A stretch of 64,000 nucleotides of DNA from RGIG1681 sp045657465 (GTDB lineage Bacteria > Bacillota > Clostridia > Christensenellales > UBA1242): the NCBI GenBank assembly GCA_045657465.1, contig JAZOTD010000007.1:6956-70955 (forward strand), read 5' to 3'. Below are positions 15,599 through 23,709 of this stretch, in pieces. The translations under genes and the position numbers were made by a program. Position 1 is the first letter of the stretch, and each line of letters opens with the position of its first letter. Below the pieces are notes generated by a model. That model was not told where the DNA came from, made no database searches, and was given only the letters and a program-made list of their open reading frames with translations.

Positions 15599-16048
15599 AT
15601 GAAAGATAGATTTGAAACATTTACATTGCTTATTGCAAAAATTAGCAGGTGTATTAGAAAAATAAAAACAGAAGAAGTGGCAGAGTTTAATTTGAAAAGC
15701 CCACACGTATCATGTTTATATTATCTTTTTAAACATGAAGAGGCGTTAACTGCGAAAGATTTGTGTGATATTTGTGATGAAGACAAAGCTGCAATTTCGA
15801 GATCGATTGAATATTTAGAAAACAATGGGTTTATATCTTGTGAGTCAAAAACAGAAAAGAGATACAAAAGTCCGTTAATGCTCACAGAAAAAGGAAAAGA
15901 GGTCGGTAGATTTATTGAGTCTAAAATTGATTCAATATTAGATATTGCCAGTGCGGGACTCACTGAAGAAAAAAGAATTATTTTTTATGAAAGTTTAGAA
16001 CTTATTGGCGAAAATTTACAAAAAATATGTGATGAATATGGAGATTAA
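15599..16048 (+). CDS. MarR family transcriptional regulator
   Basis: A 149-residue MarR-type winged-helix protein. The recognition region reads AKDLCDICDEDKAAISRSIEYLENNGFI (partly quoted here as DEDKAAISRSIEYLE), then the wing ESKTEKRYKSPLMLTEKG. The frame runs back to a TTG at 15536, but that part is operator DNA; AAGGAG fits the ATG at 15599. Two identical 18-bp palindromes overlap the promoter and leader, so it most likely represses itself and degV, which starts 2 nt after its stop. Confidence 0.93.
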   Translation: MKDRFETFTLLIAKISRCIRKIKTEEVAEFNLKSPHVSCLYYLFKHEEALTAKDLCDICDEDKAAISRSIEYLENNGFISCESKTEKRYKSPLMLTEKGKEVGRFIESKIDSILDIASAGLTEEKRIIFYESLELIGENLQKICDEYGD

Positions 16049-16050
16049 TT

Positions 16051-16908
16051 ATGGCAGTAAAATTATTGATTGATTCAGCTTCAGATGTTAGTTTTGAAGA
16101 GGCAAAAAAATTGGGTGTTGAACTTGTTTCAATGGAAGTTAGGTTTGGAGATGAAACATATTTTGATGGCGTTGATTTAATGCCTAATATGTTTTATGAA
16201 AAACTCGTTGAAAGTGATGAGTTGCCAAAAACAAGTTTGATTAATGAATTTCGATTTGATGAGATTTTTGAAAAAATGACACAAAACGGAGATGAGGTTG
16301 TTGCAATCACAATTTCATCAAAACTTTCAGGAACTTATTTTGCAGCGGTTAATGCATCTGAAAAGTATGCAGAAAAAGTTTTTGTTGTTGATAGTTTAAA
16401 TGCGTGCATTGGTGAAAGATTGTTGCTTTTATATGCGTTAGAATTAATGCAAAACGGATTGTCTGCGAGAGAAATTGCGGAAAAATTAGATGTTGTAAAA
16501 ACACGAATTAATGTTATGGCAATGGTCAACACGCTTGAATACCTAAAGAAGGGTGGCAGAATTTCATCAGCTGTTGCTTTTGCTGGAACCATCTTGTCAA
16601 TTAAACCTGTTGTGGGTGTTGTTGATGGAGAGGTTAAGCTTATAGGAAAAGCAATGGGCTCAAAAAAAGCTAACAATTTGCTCACATCATTAGTCGAGCA
16701 AAAAGGCGGCATTGATTTTGATATGCCATTTGGTGTTGTATGGTCAGGGCTAGACAACACAATGCTTAACAAATATGTTACTGATAGCGACAGATTATGG
16801 AAAGATTACACAAAAGATGTTCCAGCATATATTATAGGAAGCACCATTGGCGCACATGTTGGTCCAGGAGCAATCGGTGTTGCATTTTTTGAAAAAGAAG
16901 ATAATTAA
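16051..16908 (+). CDS. DegV family fatty-acid-binding protein
   Basis: A 285-residue DegV/FakB-type protein. It starts with the family opening LLIDSASDVS and has PKTSLINE, ITISSKLSGTYFAA, the VNTLEYLKKGGRIS motif and a C-terminal GAHVGPGAIGVAF. FakB proteins bind a fatty acid and present it to the kinase FakA for phosphorylation and use in lipid synthesis. It is co-transcribed with marR. MarR-type control of lipid genes is known in Gram-positives (FabT), so a lipid-responsive circuit is plausible by inference. Confidence 0.93.
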   Translation: MAVKLLIDSASDVSFEEAKKLGVELVSMEVRFGDETYFDGVDLMPNMFYEKLVESDELPKTSLINEFRFDEIFEKMTQNGDEVVAITISSKLSGTYFAAVNASEKYAEKVFVVDSLNACIGERLLLLYALELMQNGLSAREIAEKLDVVKTRINVMAMVNTLEYLKKGGRISSAVAFAGTILSIKPVVGVVDGEVKLIGKAMGSKKANNLLTSLVEQKGGIDFDMPFGVVWSGLDNTMLNKYVTDSDRLWKDYTKDVPAYIIGSTIGAHVGPGAIGVAFFEKEDN

Positions 16909-16931
16909 TCAACCAAATGGTTGATTTTTTA
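16907..16931 (+). terminator. Terminator of marR-degV
   Basis: AATCAACC, AAAT, GGTTGATT then T residues; the stem overlaps the degV stop codon. Confidence 0.85.
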
Positions 16932-16982
16932 TTTTGACAACTAAAAGCAAAAAATATTATGATATGATTAGTGGAGAAATAT

Positions 16983-17396
16983 ATGATTGATGAAAATAGA
17001 TTAAAACACATTATGTCGGTTGCAAGGCTTATGAAAGACAATGCAGAAAAGCATAATTTAGATGCAGAAGAAATGTTTACACTGGGGCTTGTTCACGATA
17101 TTGGTTATGAGTTTGGTGACAGTGAACAGCATCACACAAAAGGTGCTGAAATGTTAGAAAAACAGAATTATAAATATTTCAAAGAGGTGCTTTTTCATGG
17201 CAAACCAAACACTGGCTATGAATCTTCAGCACTTGATCTTTTAAATTTTGCAGATATGCACATAAACAAACTGGGAGAGTTTGTGTCTTATGAAGACAGA
17301 CTTCAAGATATTGCTGAAAGAAGAGGTTATGATTCTCCGCATTACAAAAATTGCAAAATTATTATTGACAACCTAAAAGAAAAAGGGTATAACTAA
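16983..17396 (+). CDS. HD-domain phosphohydrolase-like protein
   Basis: A 137-residue HD-domain protein. The metal-binding HD pair is in LVHDIGYEFGD, and an HH follows in EQHHTKGAEML, as in small metal-dependent phosphohydrolases of the HDIG type. The substrate is unknown. The frame begins at a GTG (16971), but that GTG is part of the ribosome site GTGGAGAA for the ATG at 16983. A Nudix gene follows 30 nt later, so the two may be an operon. Confidence 0.82.
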   Translation: MIDENRLKHIMSVARLMKDNAEKHNLDAEEMFTLGLVHDIGYEFGDSEQHHTKGAEMLEKQNYKYFKEVLFHGKPNTGYESSALDLLNFADMHINKLGEFVSYEDRLQDIAERRGYDSPHYKNCKIIIDNLKEKGYN

Positions 17397-17426
17397 AATC
17401 AGTTTGCAAAAAAGGGAGGAAAGATT

Positions 17427-17870
17427 ATGGCAAGCGATTTAAGTGTTTTTGTTGATGAAACAAAACTAAATATTAGAGTTGGCGTAATTATTAGGCATGC
17501 AAATGAATTTATTATTGAAGTTTCAAAAATTGGAGAAAATTCGGTTATTCCTGGTGGAAGAATCAAGATTGGCGAATCTTCAATAGATGCTCTTGTTAGA
17601 GAAACAAGAGAAGAAATGGGTTTTGAAATCAAAAAAGAAAAGGCAAAATTCAAAACTTGCATTGAAAACTTTTTCAATTATCATGGAACTGATTGTCATG
17701 AATTATTTTTCTTGTATGAGTATGAACTAGATGACGATGAATATGAATCACTTCAAACAATCGGTGACAATAAGGATAACGAATATAACAGTTTCAAATT
17801 CTTGCCAAAAGATGGGTTTGATGGTTATAATCTGCTTCCTTTGCAAGTGCACGACATGATTAGACAATAA
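17427..17870 (+). CDS. Nudix hydrolase
   Basis: A 147-residue Nudix protein with the box GGRIKIGESSIDALVRETRE continuing EEMGF (about residues 40-63). It should cleave a nucleoside diphosphate-linked substrate; no subgroup is evident. A strong GGGAGGA ribosome site precedes the ATG. It follows the HD-domain gene and ends at a terminator. This is the third Nudix gene within 9 kb. Confidence 0.9.
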   Translation: MASDLSVFVDETKLNIRVGVIIRHANEFIIEVSKIGENSVIPGGRIKIGESSIDALVRETREEMGFEIKKEKAKFKTCIENFFNYHGTDCHELFFLYEYELDDDEYESLQTIGDNKDNEYNSFKFLPKDGFDGYNLLPLQVHDMIRQ

Positions 17871-17881
17871 AATAAAAGGAT

Positions 17882-17910
17882 AAAGCACTGCTATCGCAGT
17901 GCTTTTTATT
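17882..17910 (+). terminator. Terminator after the third Nudix gene
   Basis: AAAGCACTGC, TATC, GCAGTGCTTT then TTATT. Confidence 0.9.
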
Positions 17911-17964
17911 GCAAATTAAGATTTTATTTGATATAATCTATTGAAAAAATAAAAGAAGGATTTT

Positions 17965-18597
17965 ATGTTTAAACATATTAAAAAAATTAAAAAATTAAAA
18001 CAAAGCAAGGCAATGAAAGAAGCAATTGAATTTGATTATGACAAAGAAGGTCGTGTTCAAATCAACGTTGGGCTTCAAGAAGCGGAAGATTTTTTTGCAC
18101 CGTTTTCATATAAGTCGTATGAGTTTATGAATAATGATGTAAATGATTATATAAATAAATGTGAAGCTGCAGTTCCTATAAAAGAAGAGCTTTCTCTTGA
18201 CATTTACACCGAAACAACAACAACCAATGAAGAAAAACAGCGTATCAAACGCACTGTTAAGCGTCATCATGCTGAAGAAATTGTTCGCATCAACGCAAAA
18301 CTTCGTCGAAATCTCACTGAAGGCATTGTGTTTTCTGTGATAGGTTGTATCATATTATTACTTGAAGCAATCTTGCTCGTTAAGCTTGATAATTTTTATC
18401 TTGACACTCTGCTTGCTGTTGTTGGTTGGTTGTTTTTGTGGGACGGGCTTGAAGTTATGCTTTCTGACAGAAGTGAATTAAAACGAAAAAAGATTCGAAG
18501 TTTTAGATTAATGAATGCAAAAGTTCATGTTCGAAAATATAGCAAAAAAATCCAAAGAGAATACAATTTTGGTGACTATGAAGAAAATGATGATTAA
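17965..18597 (+). CDS. Hypothetical membrane protein, 210 aa
   Basis: Not recognised. A basic N-terminus (MFKHIKKIKKLKQSK) is followed by a soluble part of about 105 residues, then two membrane helices at about 113-155 (GIVFSVIGCIILLLEAILLV, then a second segment ending WLFLWDG), then a basic C-terminus. The loop between the helices is short, so both ends face the same side. An AAGGA ribosome site and a TATAAT lie upstream. It is convergent with the next gene across a shared terminator. Confidence 0.75.
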   Translation: MFKHIKKIKKLKQSKAMKEAIEFDYDKEGRVQINVGLQEAEDFFAPFSYKSYEFMNNDVNDYINKCEAAVPIKEELSLDIYTETTTTNEEKQRIKRTVKRHHAEEIVRINAKLRRNLTEGIVFSVIGCIILLLEAILLVKLDNFYLDTLLAVVGWLFLWDGLEVMLSDRSELKRKKIRSFRLMNAKVHVRKYSKKIQREYNFGDYEENDD

Positions 18598-18630
18598 AAA
18601 ACTCACATCTTTATGATGTGAGTTTTTATT
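18597..18630. terminator. Bidirectional terminator between convergent genes
   Basis: AAAAACTCACATC, TTTA, GATGTGAGTTTTT: a symmetrical stem with A and T runs on both sides. Confidence 0.9.
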
Positions 18631-19192
18631 CTTCGTGATTTTTATTTCTTTTAACAGGTTTATCTCTTAGGTCTAAAAAGTTTTGTTTGATTAGTGGAAT
18701 GTTTTTTCTAATAATGATTGCCGCAATCTCAAACATAATCATAAACAGCGTTATGATTATTGACAAGATGGCATATGCAATTGCTGAAAGACTAGTTGTT
18801 CCGGTTGTTATAAAAGCACTGATTGCAGTAATAATTGAAAGTGTAAAGTTTAAAATGCGAATTATATATTTGAAAAATTTTGTGGCACTTTTATAATTTT
18901 TCAGTCTGGATTTTAATTTTTTTCGATTGCCAAGATTTATTAAAATAATAAAGAGAAATGCAAGTGCATACGCTAAAAGCAAATATATAATAACTTTTGA
19001 AAGAAAGGTTTTTTCAGCCAGTCTATATGTGATGAAAAGCGTGTAGCTTGAATAAAGTGCGATGGATAAAATATTCCACACCAAAAAGAAAATTTTAACT
19101 TTGGTTTTTGGCGCTGCCTCTTCTTCATATTCTGGCGTGTTTGCCACATTTGATTCTTTTATGATTTCTTTTCTTTTAAATAATTTCATCAT
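18626..19192 (-). CDS. Hypothetical four-helix membrane protein, 188 aa
   Basis: Not recognised. It has a charged N-terminus (about 30 residues), then four membrane helices at about residues 33-55, 63-85, 107-130 and 132-160, and a basic cytoplasmic tail. The start is an ATG-ATG pair at 19192 with no ribosome site; a promoter -10 box ends only 6 nt upstream, so the transcript is probably leaderless. Its end overlaps the shared terminator. Confidence 0.75.
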   Translation of the reverse strand: MMKLFKRKEIIKESNVANTPEYEEEAAPKTKVKIFFLVWNILSIALYSSYTLFITYRLAEKTFLSKVIIYLLLAYALAFLFIILINLGNRKKLKSRLKNYKSATKFFKYIIRILNFTLSIITAISAFITTGTTSLSAIAYAILSIIITLFMIMFEIAAIIIRKNIPLIKQNFLDLRDKPVKRNKNHEE

Positions 19193-19198
19193 ACAAAA

Positions 19199-19227
19199 AT
19201 TATAAAGTATTGCCTAAAATAAAGCAA
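19199..19227 (-). promoter_or_regulatory. Promoter of the four-helix membrane gene
   Basis: On the minus strand TTGCTT, a 17-bp spacer, TATAAT, then TTTTGT and the ATG. There is room for no more than a nucleotide or so of leader. Confidence 0.6.
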
Positions 19228-19280
19228 ATTAAAATTAATTAGTTTGTATAAACTTTCTATGGTGTGTTATATTAGGGGCA

Positions 19281-21050
19281 ATGAAGGTAAATATTATGTC
19301 AAAAAAAGATAAGATAAAAAAAGTTAAGTCTCACAATATGCGAAAGATTTTGCCATTTTATGCAAAGCACAAGGGTTTGTTTTCACTACTAATAATAATG
19401 TTCTTATTGCATGGTGCTCTTGGAATTGCTATGCCGGTTCTGTCAGCGACATCGCTTGCAAACCTGGCTGTTGGTGAGTTTGACTTGGCGATTAAGTTTG
19501 CAATTATGATGGCGGCTGTGTCACTGTCAAGAGTGGTTTTTGTAACATTACAACAATACTTTTATATAAAGTTTAATGCAAAAATCGAGTATTCACTGCT
19601 TAGAGAATTGATGGGGTCAATCGGCAGAGTTCAAATGAAGGTTATTGACAGGGTTCAAACGGGTTATTTGACAGAGAGAATTTCGTCAGATGTTGGCGTT
19701 GTCAGCAAAACATATTTAGACATTGTCGATGTGTGTTTTGACATACTAACAAACGCCGTGTTTTTGGTCTATATTGCCTTTTTAAACTGGCAAATATTTT
19801 TGATGTTTTTGGGATATGTAATAATTTTGTATATAATCTGTGTTTTCAAATCAAGATCATGGATTAGAGGTAGAAAAAAAGGCAAAAAGATTCTTGATGA
19901 GGCACGCTCGGCATATGTTGAACAAATCACAAGCATACGAGACATTAGGCTTTTAAACATTGGCAAAAATGTTGATAATTATTCAAATGATGTCATGCAA
20001 CATGCTCTTGAAGAAAGAAAAAAAGTTGTGTTTAAAAGAAGATTATTTAGTTCACTTCAAACAGTTTTTTCTGTTAGCTTTGAACTTTTGTTTTTAGTTC
20101 TTGGAATTGTGTTTGTAAAACAAGAGCTATTGCTTCTCGCCGGCCTTTTGGTAATTTATACTTATTATGGCAGGGTTGATGGGCTTGTCAGTTATGTATC
20201 AACGTTCAAAGAATTTATGGCTGAAGGTGAAGTTTCTGCAAGCAGAATTTTTGAAGTTATTGAAGACTACGAAAAAGAAGAATTTGGCACAGAGTCACTT
20301 GAAAATTTTTCTGGAAACATAACACTAAAAAACGTTAAATTTGCTTATGAAGACACACTTGTTTTAAATGATGTCGATATGGAGTTTAAGGCAGGCGAAA
20401 TGACTGCTCTTGTTGGAAAAAGTGGTTCTGGCAAAAGCACGGTTTTGAGTTTGCTTTCAAAACTGTATTCAGCCGGTGATGGTGCAATTTTGTTAGATGA
20501 TAAAAACATTGAATCACTTTCTGCTGATGCGATTCGTTCAAACATTGGTGCGGTGTCGCAAATGCCATATATTTTTAATGCGTCAATAAGACAAAATTTG
20601 TTGTTTGTTAAACCAGATGCCACTGAAGAAGAATTGATAAAGGTTTTAAAAGATGCACAGATTTATAATGATGTCAAAAACTTTAAAGACGGAATCGACA
20701 CCGTCATTGGCAAAAATGGCATAATGATTTCTGGTGGTCAAAGACAAAGACTTGCCATAGCAAGACTTCTTCTTACAAATTCAAAAGTGATTATTTTTGA
20801 CGAAGCCACAAGTGCACTTGACAATGAGAACCAGAGCAAGATTGTTGATATTTTAGAAAAATACAAAAAAGATAAAACCATAATTATTGTTGCGCACAGA
20901 CTTTCAACCATTGTTAATGCAGATAAAATTTATATGATTGAACAAGGAAAAGTTTGTGGGGAAGGAACTCACAAAGACTTGATGAAAAGCTGCAGTGCAT
21001 ACAAAGAACTTTATGAGCTAGAAGAAAATAGTGCACATGTTGAAAATTAA
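19281..21050 (+). CDS. ABC transporter, half-size exporter (membrane plus ATPase)
   Basis: A 589-residue type I ABC exporter half. Residues about 30-320 hold six membrane helices; the ATPase follows with Walker A GKSGSGKST, Q-loop VSQMPY, signature SGGQRQR, Walker B VIIFDEATSALD and the switch His in IIVAHRLST. It should work as a homodimer in the membrane, since no partner gene is next to it; the cargo is unknown. Two starts are possible. The ATG at 19281 has a TATATT 7 nt upstream and would be leaderless. The ATG at 19296 (MSKKDKIKK) has an AAGG ribosome site. Confidence 0.92.
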   Translation: MKVNIMSKKDKIKKVKSHNMRKILPFYAKHKGLFSLLIIMFLLHGALGIAMPVLSATSLANLAVGEFDLAIKFAIMMAAVSLSRVVFVTLQQYFYIKFNAKIEYSLLRELMGSIGRVQMKVIDRVQTGYLTERISSDVGVVSKTYLDIVDVCFDILTNAVFLVYIAFLNWQIFLMFLGYVIILYIICVFKSRSWIRGRKKGKKILDEARSAYVEQITSIRDIRLLNIGKNVDNYSNDVMQHALEERKKVVFKRRLFSSLQTVFSVSFELLFLVLGIVFVKQELLLLAGLLVIYTYYGRVDGLVSYVSTFKEFMAEGEVSASRIFEVIEDYEKEEFGTESLENFSGNITLKNVKFAYEDTLVLNDVDMEFKAGEMTALVGKSGSGKSTVLSLLSKLYSAGDGAILLDDKNIESLSADAIRSNIGAVSQMPYIFNASIRQNLLFVKPDATEEELIKVLKDAQIYNDVKNFKDGIDTVIGKNGIMISGGQRQRLAIARLLLTNSKVIIFDEATSALDNENQSKIVDILEKYKKDKTIIIVAHRLSTIVNADKIYMIEQGKVCGEGTHKDLMKSCSAYKELYELEENSAHVEN

Positions 21051-21105
21051 TTTGTTAATTTAAAAAATATAAAAAATAAATCGTTATTTTAATATTATTA
21101 ATAAA

Positions 21106-21155
21106 AAAATAGAGAAAATCACAAATTTTTAAAGTTTGTATTTTCTCTATTTTTG
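21106..21155. terminator. Bidirectional terminator between the ABC gene and mnmG
   Basis: A long stem AAAATAGAGAAAAT/ATTTTCTCTATTTT extended by ACAAA/TTTGT, with one bulged C, flanked by A and T runs. Confidence 0.85.
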
Positions 21156-21214
21156 ATTGTTTAAATGTAAAATTGCACTAAATTTTATTAGAATTATACA
21201 TTTTAAAATAAAAA

Positions 21215-23125
21215 TTATTTTAAATACATCAACAAAACAGTGATGTCGGCTGGGCTAACGCCAGAAATTCGAGTTGCCATGCCAACTGTGAGTGGTTTGA
21301 TTTTGTTGAGCTTTTCACGAGCTTCTAATCTCAACCCTTCAAGCTTCATGAAGTCTAAATTTTCAGGAATCTTTTTTTCTTCAAGCTTTCTTGATTGTTC
21401 AACTTGTTCCATTTGGCGGGTGAGATAGCCAGAATATTTTATATCAATATCAACGGCGGTCAAAATCTCTCTAGCATAACCTTTGACAAGTTTAAGATTT
21501 TTGTTTAAATCCACAAGTGAAACATTTGGTCTTTTGATTAAGTTCTCAATGCTTGTGTTTTGTGGTGGGATTGACTCGCCAATTTTTTCAAGATATTTTT
21601 TCATATTTTCATCAATTTTAATTGATTTTTTAATCTCTTGCTTTAGTTTTGCGATTTTTTGCATTTTCTTTTTGTAGTGATTATATCTTTCATCATCAAC
21701 AAGCCCAACACGTCTGCCGATTTCAGTGAGACGTTGGTCAGCGTTGTCTTGGCGAAGAATAAGTCTAAACTCGGCACGGCTGGTCATCATTCTATATGGT
21801 TCGTTAGTTCCTTTTGTTGTAAGGTCATCAACAAGAACGCCAATATATGATTCATCTCTTTTTAAAATTAATTGTTCTTTTCCTTGAAGAAAGAGTGATG
21901 CATTGATGCCGGCCAAAATGCCTTGACCTGCGGCTTCTTCATAACCGCTGGTTCCATTTACTTGTCCCGCACAGAAAATGCCTTTAACTTTTTTAAATTC
22001 AAGTGTAGGGTAAAGGTTGAGTGGGTCAATGCAATCATATTCGATTGCGTAAGCATATTTCAAGATCTTTGTTTTTTCCATGCCTTCGATTGATTCAACC
22101 ATTTGGTGTTGAATATCCATAGGCATGCTGGTTGAAAGACCTTGAATATAAATTGTGTTGTCATCAAGTGTTTCTGGTTCCAAGAAAATTTGATGGCGGT
22201 CTTTGTCTGAAAATCTAACAAATTTAGATTCGATTGATGGGCAATATCTTGGACCTTCTCCAGTTATGACACCAGAATACATAGGTGCCTTGTCTAGATT
22301 TTCCATGATAATTCGCTTTGTTTCTTCACTTGTATATCCAAGCCAGCATGAGCGAATGTTTTTGTTTGCCTTTTTTGTTAAGAACGAAAAGGTTTGAATG
22401 TTTGTGTCGCCTTTTTGTTCAATAAACTTTTTATAATTGATAGTGTCGCCGTCAACACGTGGGGGAGTTCCTGTTTTGAAACGTCTAACATCAAATCCAA
22501 TGTCGATTAATGATTGAGTTAAGCCTTTTGCATAAGGAAATCCAGATGGCCCAGATGATTTGATAATTTCTCCAGTGATTGTTCTTGCGTCAAGGTATAC
22601 GCCAGTGGTGACAACGACAGCTTTTGTAAAGAATGTTTTTCCGTCAGCGGTTTTAACCGCTTTGAGTGTTCCGTCTTCGACAACAATTTCGGTGCATTCG
22701 CCGTCATAGATGTATAGGTTTTCTTGGTCTTCAAGTGCTTTTTGCATTGATCTGTGATAACCAGTTTTGTCAATTTGTGCCCTTAAGCTTTGAACAGCTG
22801 GGCCTTTTCCCATATTGAGCATTCGAAGTTGAATTGTGTTTTTGTCAGCCTGCTTACCCATTTCACCACCAAGCGCATCAACTTCGCAAACAATATGACC
22901 TTTTGCAGTTCCGCCAATGCTTGGATTGCATGGCAAAAAAGCGATGTTATCTCTAACAAGGTTAATAATCAAAGTTTTTTGACCTGTTCTGGCAAGTGCC
23001 AAACACGCTTCGCATCCCGCATGACCTGCACCAATAACAACGGCGTCAAAAGAGTCGCCGTCATTAATGTCATATTCTTTGTTTTCGATATTTTTTGCGT
23101 AATCGGTTATATCATAATTTTGCAT
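21215..23125 (-). CDS. mnmG: tRNA uridine-34 5-carboxymethylaminomethyl modification enzyme MnmG (GidA)
   Basis: The FAD-dependent subunit of the MnmE-MnmG complex that modifies U34 of tRNAs. About 636 residues with the FAD motif VIGAGHAGCEACLALARTG, CNPSIGGTAKGH, the RFKTGTPPRV loop and GYEEAAGQG near residue 370, ending in the tRNA-binding C-terminal domain (LTVGMATRISGVSPADI). The frame is open to 23143, but AAGGAGC fits the ATG at 23125. It is the last gene of the mnmE-GNAT-mnmG operon, 10 nt after the GNAT stop. Confidence 0.96.
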   Translation of the reverse strand: MQNYDITDYAKNIENKEYDINDGDSFDAVVIGAGHAGCEACLALARTGQKTLIINLVRDNIAFLPCNPSIGGTAKGHIVCEVDALGGEMGKQADKNTIQLRMLNMGKGPAVQSLRAQIDKTGYHRSMQKALEDQENLYIYDGECTEIVVEDGTLKAVKTADGKTFFTKAVVVTTGVYLDARTITGEIIKSSGPSGFPYAKGLTQSLIDIGFDVRRFKTGTPPRVDGDTINYKKFIEQKGDTNIQTFSFLTKKANKNIRSCWLGYTSEETKRIIMENLDKAPMYSGVITGEGPRYCPSIESKFVRFSDKDRHQIFLEPETLDDNTIYIQGLSTSMPMDIQHQMVESIEGMEKTKILKYAYAIEYDCIDPLNLYPTLEFKKVKGIFCAGQVNGTSGYEEAAGQGILAGINASLFLQGKEQLILKRDESYIGVLVDDLTTKGTNEPYRMMTSRAEFRLILRQDNADQRLTEIGRRVGLVDDERYNHYKKKMQKIAKLKQEIKKSIKIDENMKKYLEKIGESIPPQNTSIENLIKRPNVSLVDLNKNLKLVKGYAREILTAVDIDIKYSGYLTRQMEQVEQSRKLEEKKIPENLDFMKLEGLRLEAREKLNKIKPLTVGMATRISGVSPADITVLLMYLK

Positions 23126-23135
23126 AAAATGCTCC

Positions 23136-23708
23136 TTATTCAAAACTGCTTTGGTTTATTGCTTTTTCTATTTCGGGCATAATTCCTGTTGCTCTCACAA
23201 AACGCGAATTTTTTTGTTCTGCAAATGTGAATCCAAAAGATTTATATAATGCCAAACTACCAGCATTGGTTTTATCTATATACGAAAACACATAGTGTGG
23301 CGTTTTTATATTTTTTGAGAGCCCCAAATATTTATTTGGATTTGAAAAAAATTCAGTAAAAATCGACCTGCCATATCCCTGATGTTGATATTTTGGGCTA
23401 ATGACTACATATTGCAAAAAGAGTTCCGGCATAGTAGTTTGCAAATCAAAAGCTTGGCATAAAAGAAACCCCAAAATTTCATCGTCTTTGGTTTTTGCAA
23501 CCAATGCTTTTTTTATTTCATTTTTTCCAATATGAATTGCTTCATAATTCATCTCGATAACTTCGTCAAGGTTATATAAAAGCTTATCTTCCAAGATAAA
23601 GTGTTCAATATTTTTATATTCTTGAGTGTCGGCATAATCGGTTTCCCACTTTGCAATTTGAGCTTTGTCTGGCTCAAGATTCATGTCGACAATTTTATAA
23701 CTTTTCAT
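23136..23708 (-). CDS. GNAT family N-acetyltransferase between mnmE and mnmG
   Basis: A 190-residue GNAT protein. The acyl-CoA loop lies in YVVISPKYQHQGYGRSIF (near residue 105), and NAGSLALYKSFGF follows in the C-terminal half. The substrate is unknown. It starts 1 nt from the mnmE stop and ends 10 nt before mnmG, so all three are one operon. mnmE and mnmG are often neighbours; a GNAT gene between them is not usual and may mean a role tied to tRNA or translation. Confidence 0.87.
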   Translation of the reverse strand: MKSYKIVDMNLEPDKAQIAKWETDYADTQEYKNIEHFILEDKLLYNLDEVIEMNYEAIHIGKNEIKKALVAKTKDDEILGFLLCQAFDLQTTMPELFLQYVVISPKYQHQGYGRSIFTEFFSNPNKYLGLSKNIKTPHYVFSYIDKTNAGSLALYKSFGFTFAEQKNSRFVRATGIMPEIEKAINQSSFE

Positions 23709-23709
23709 A

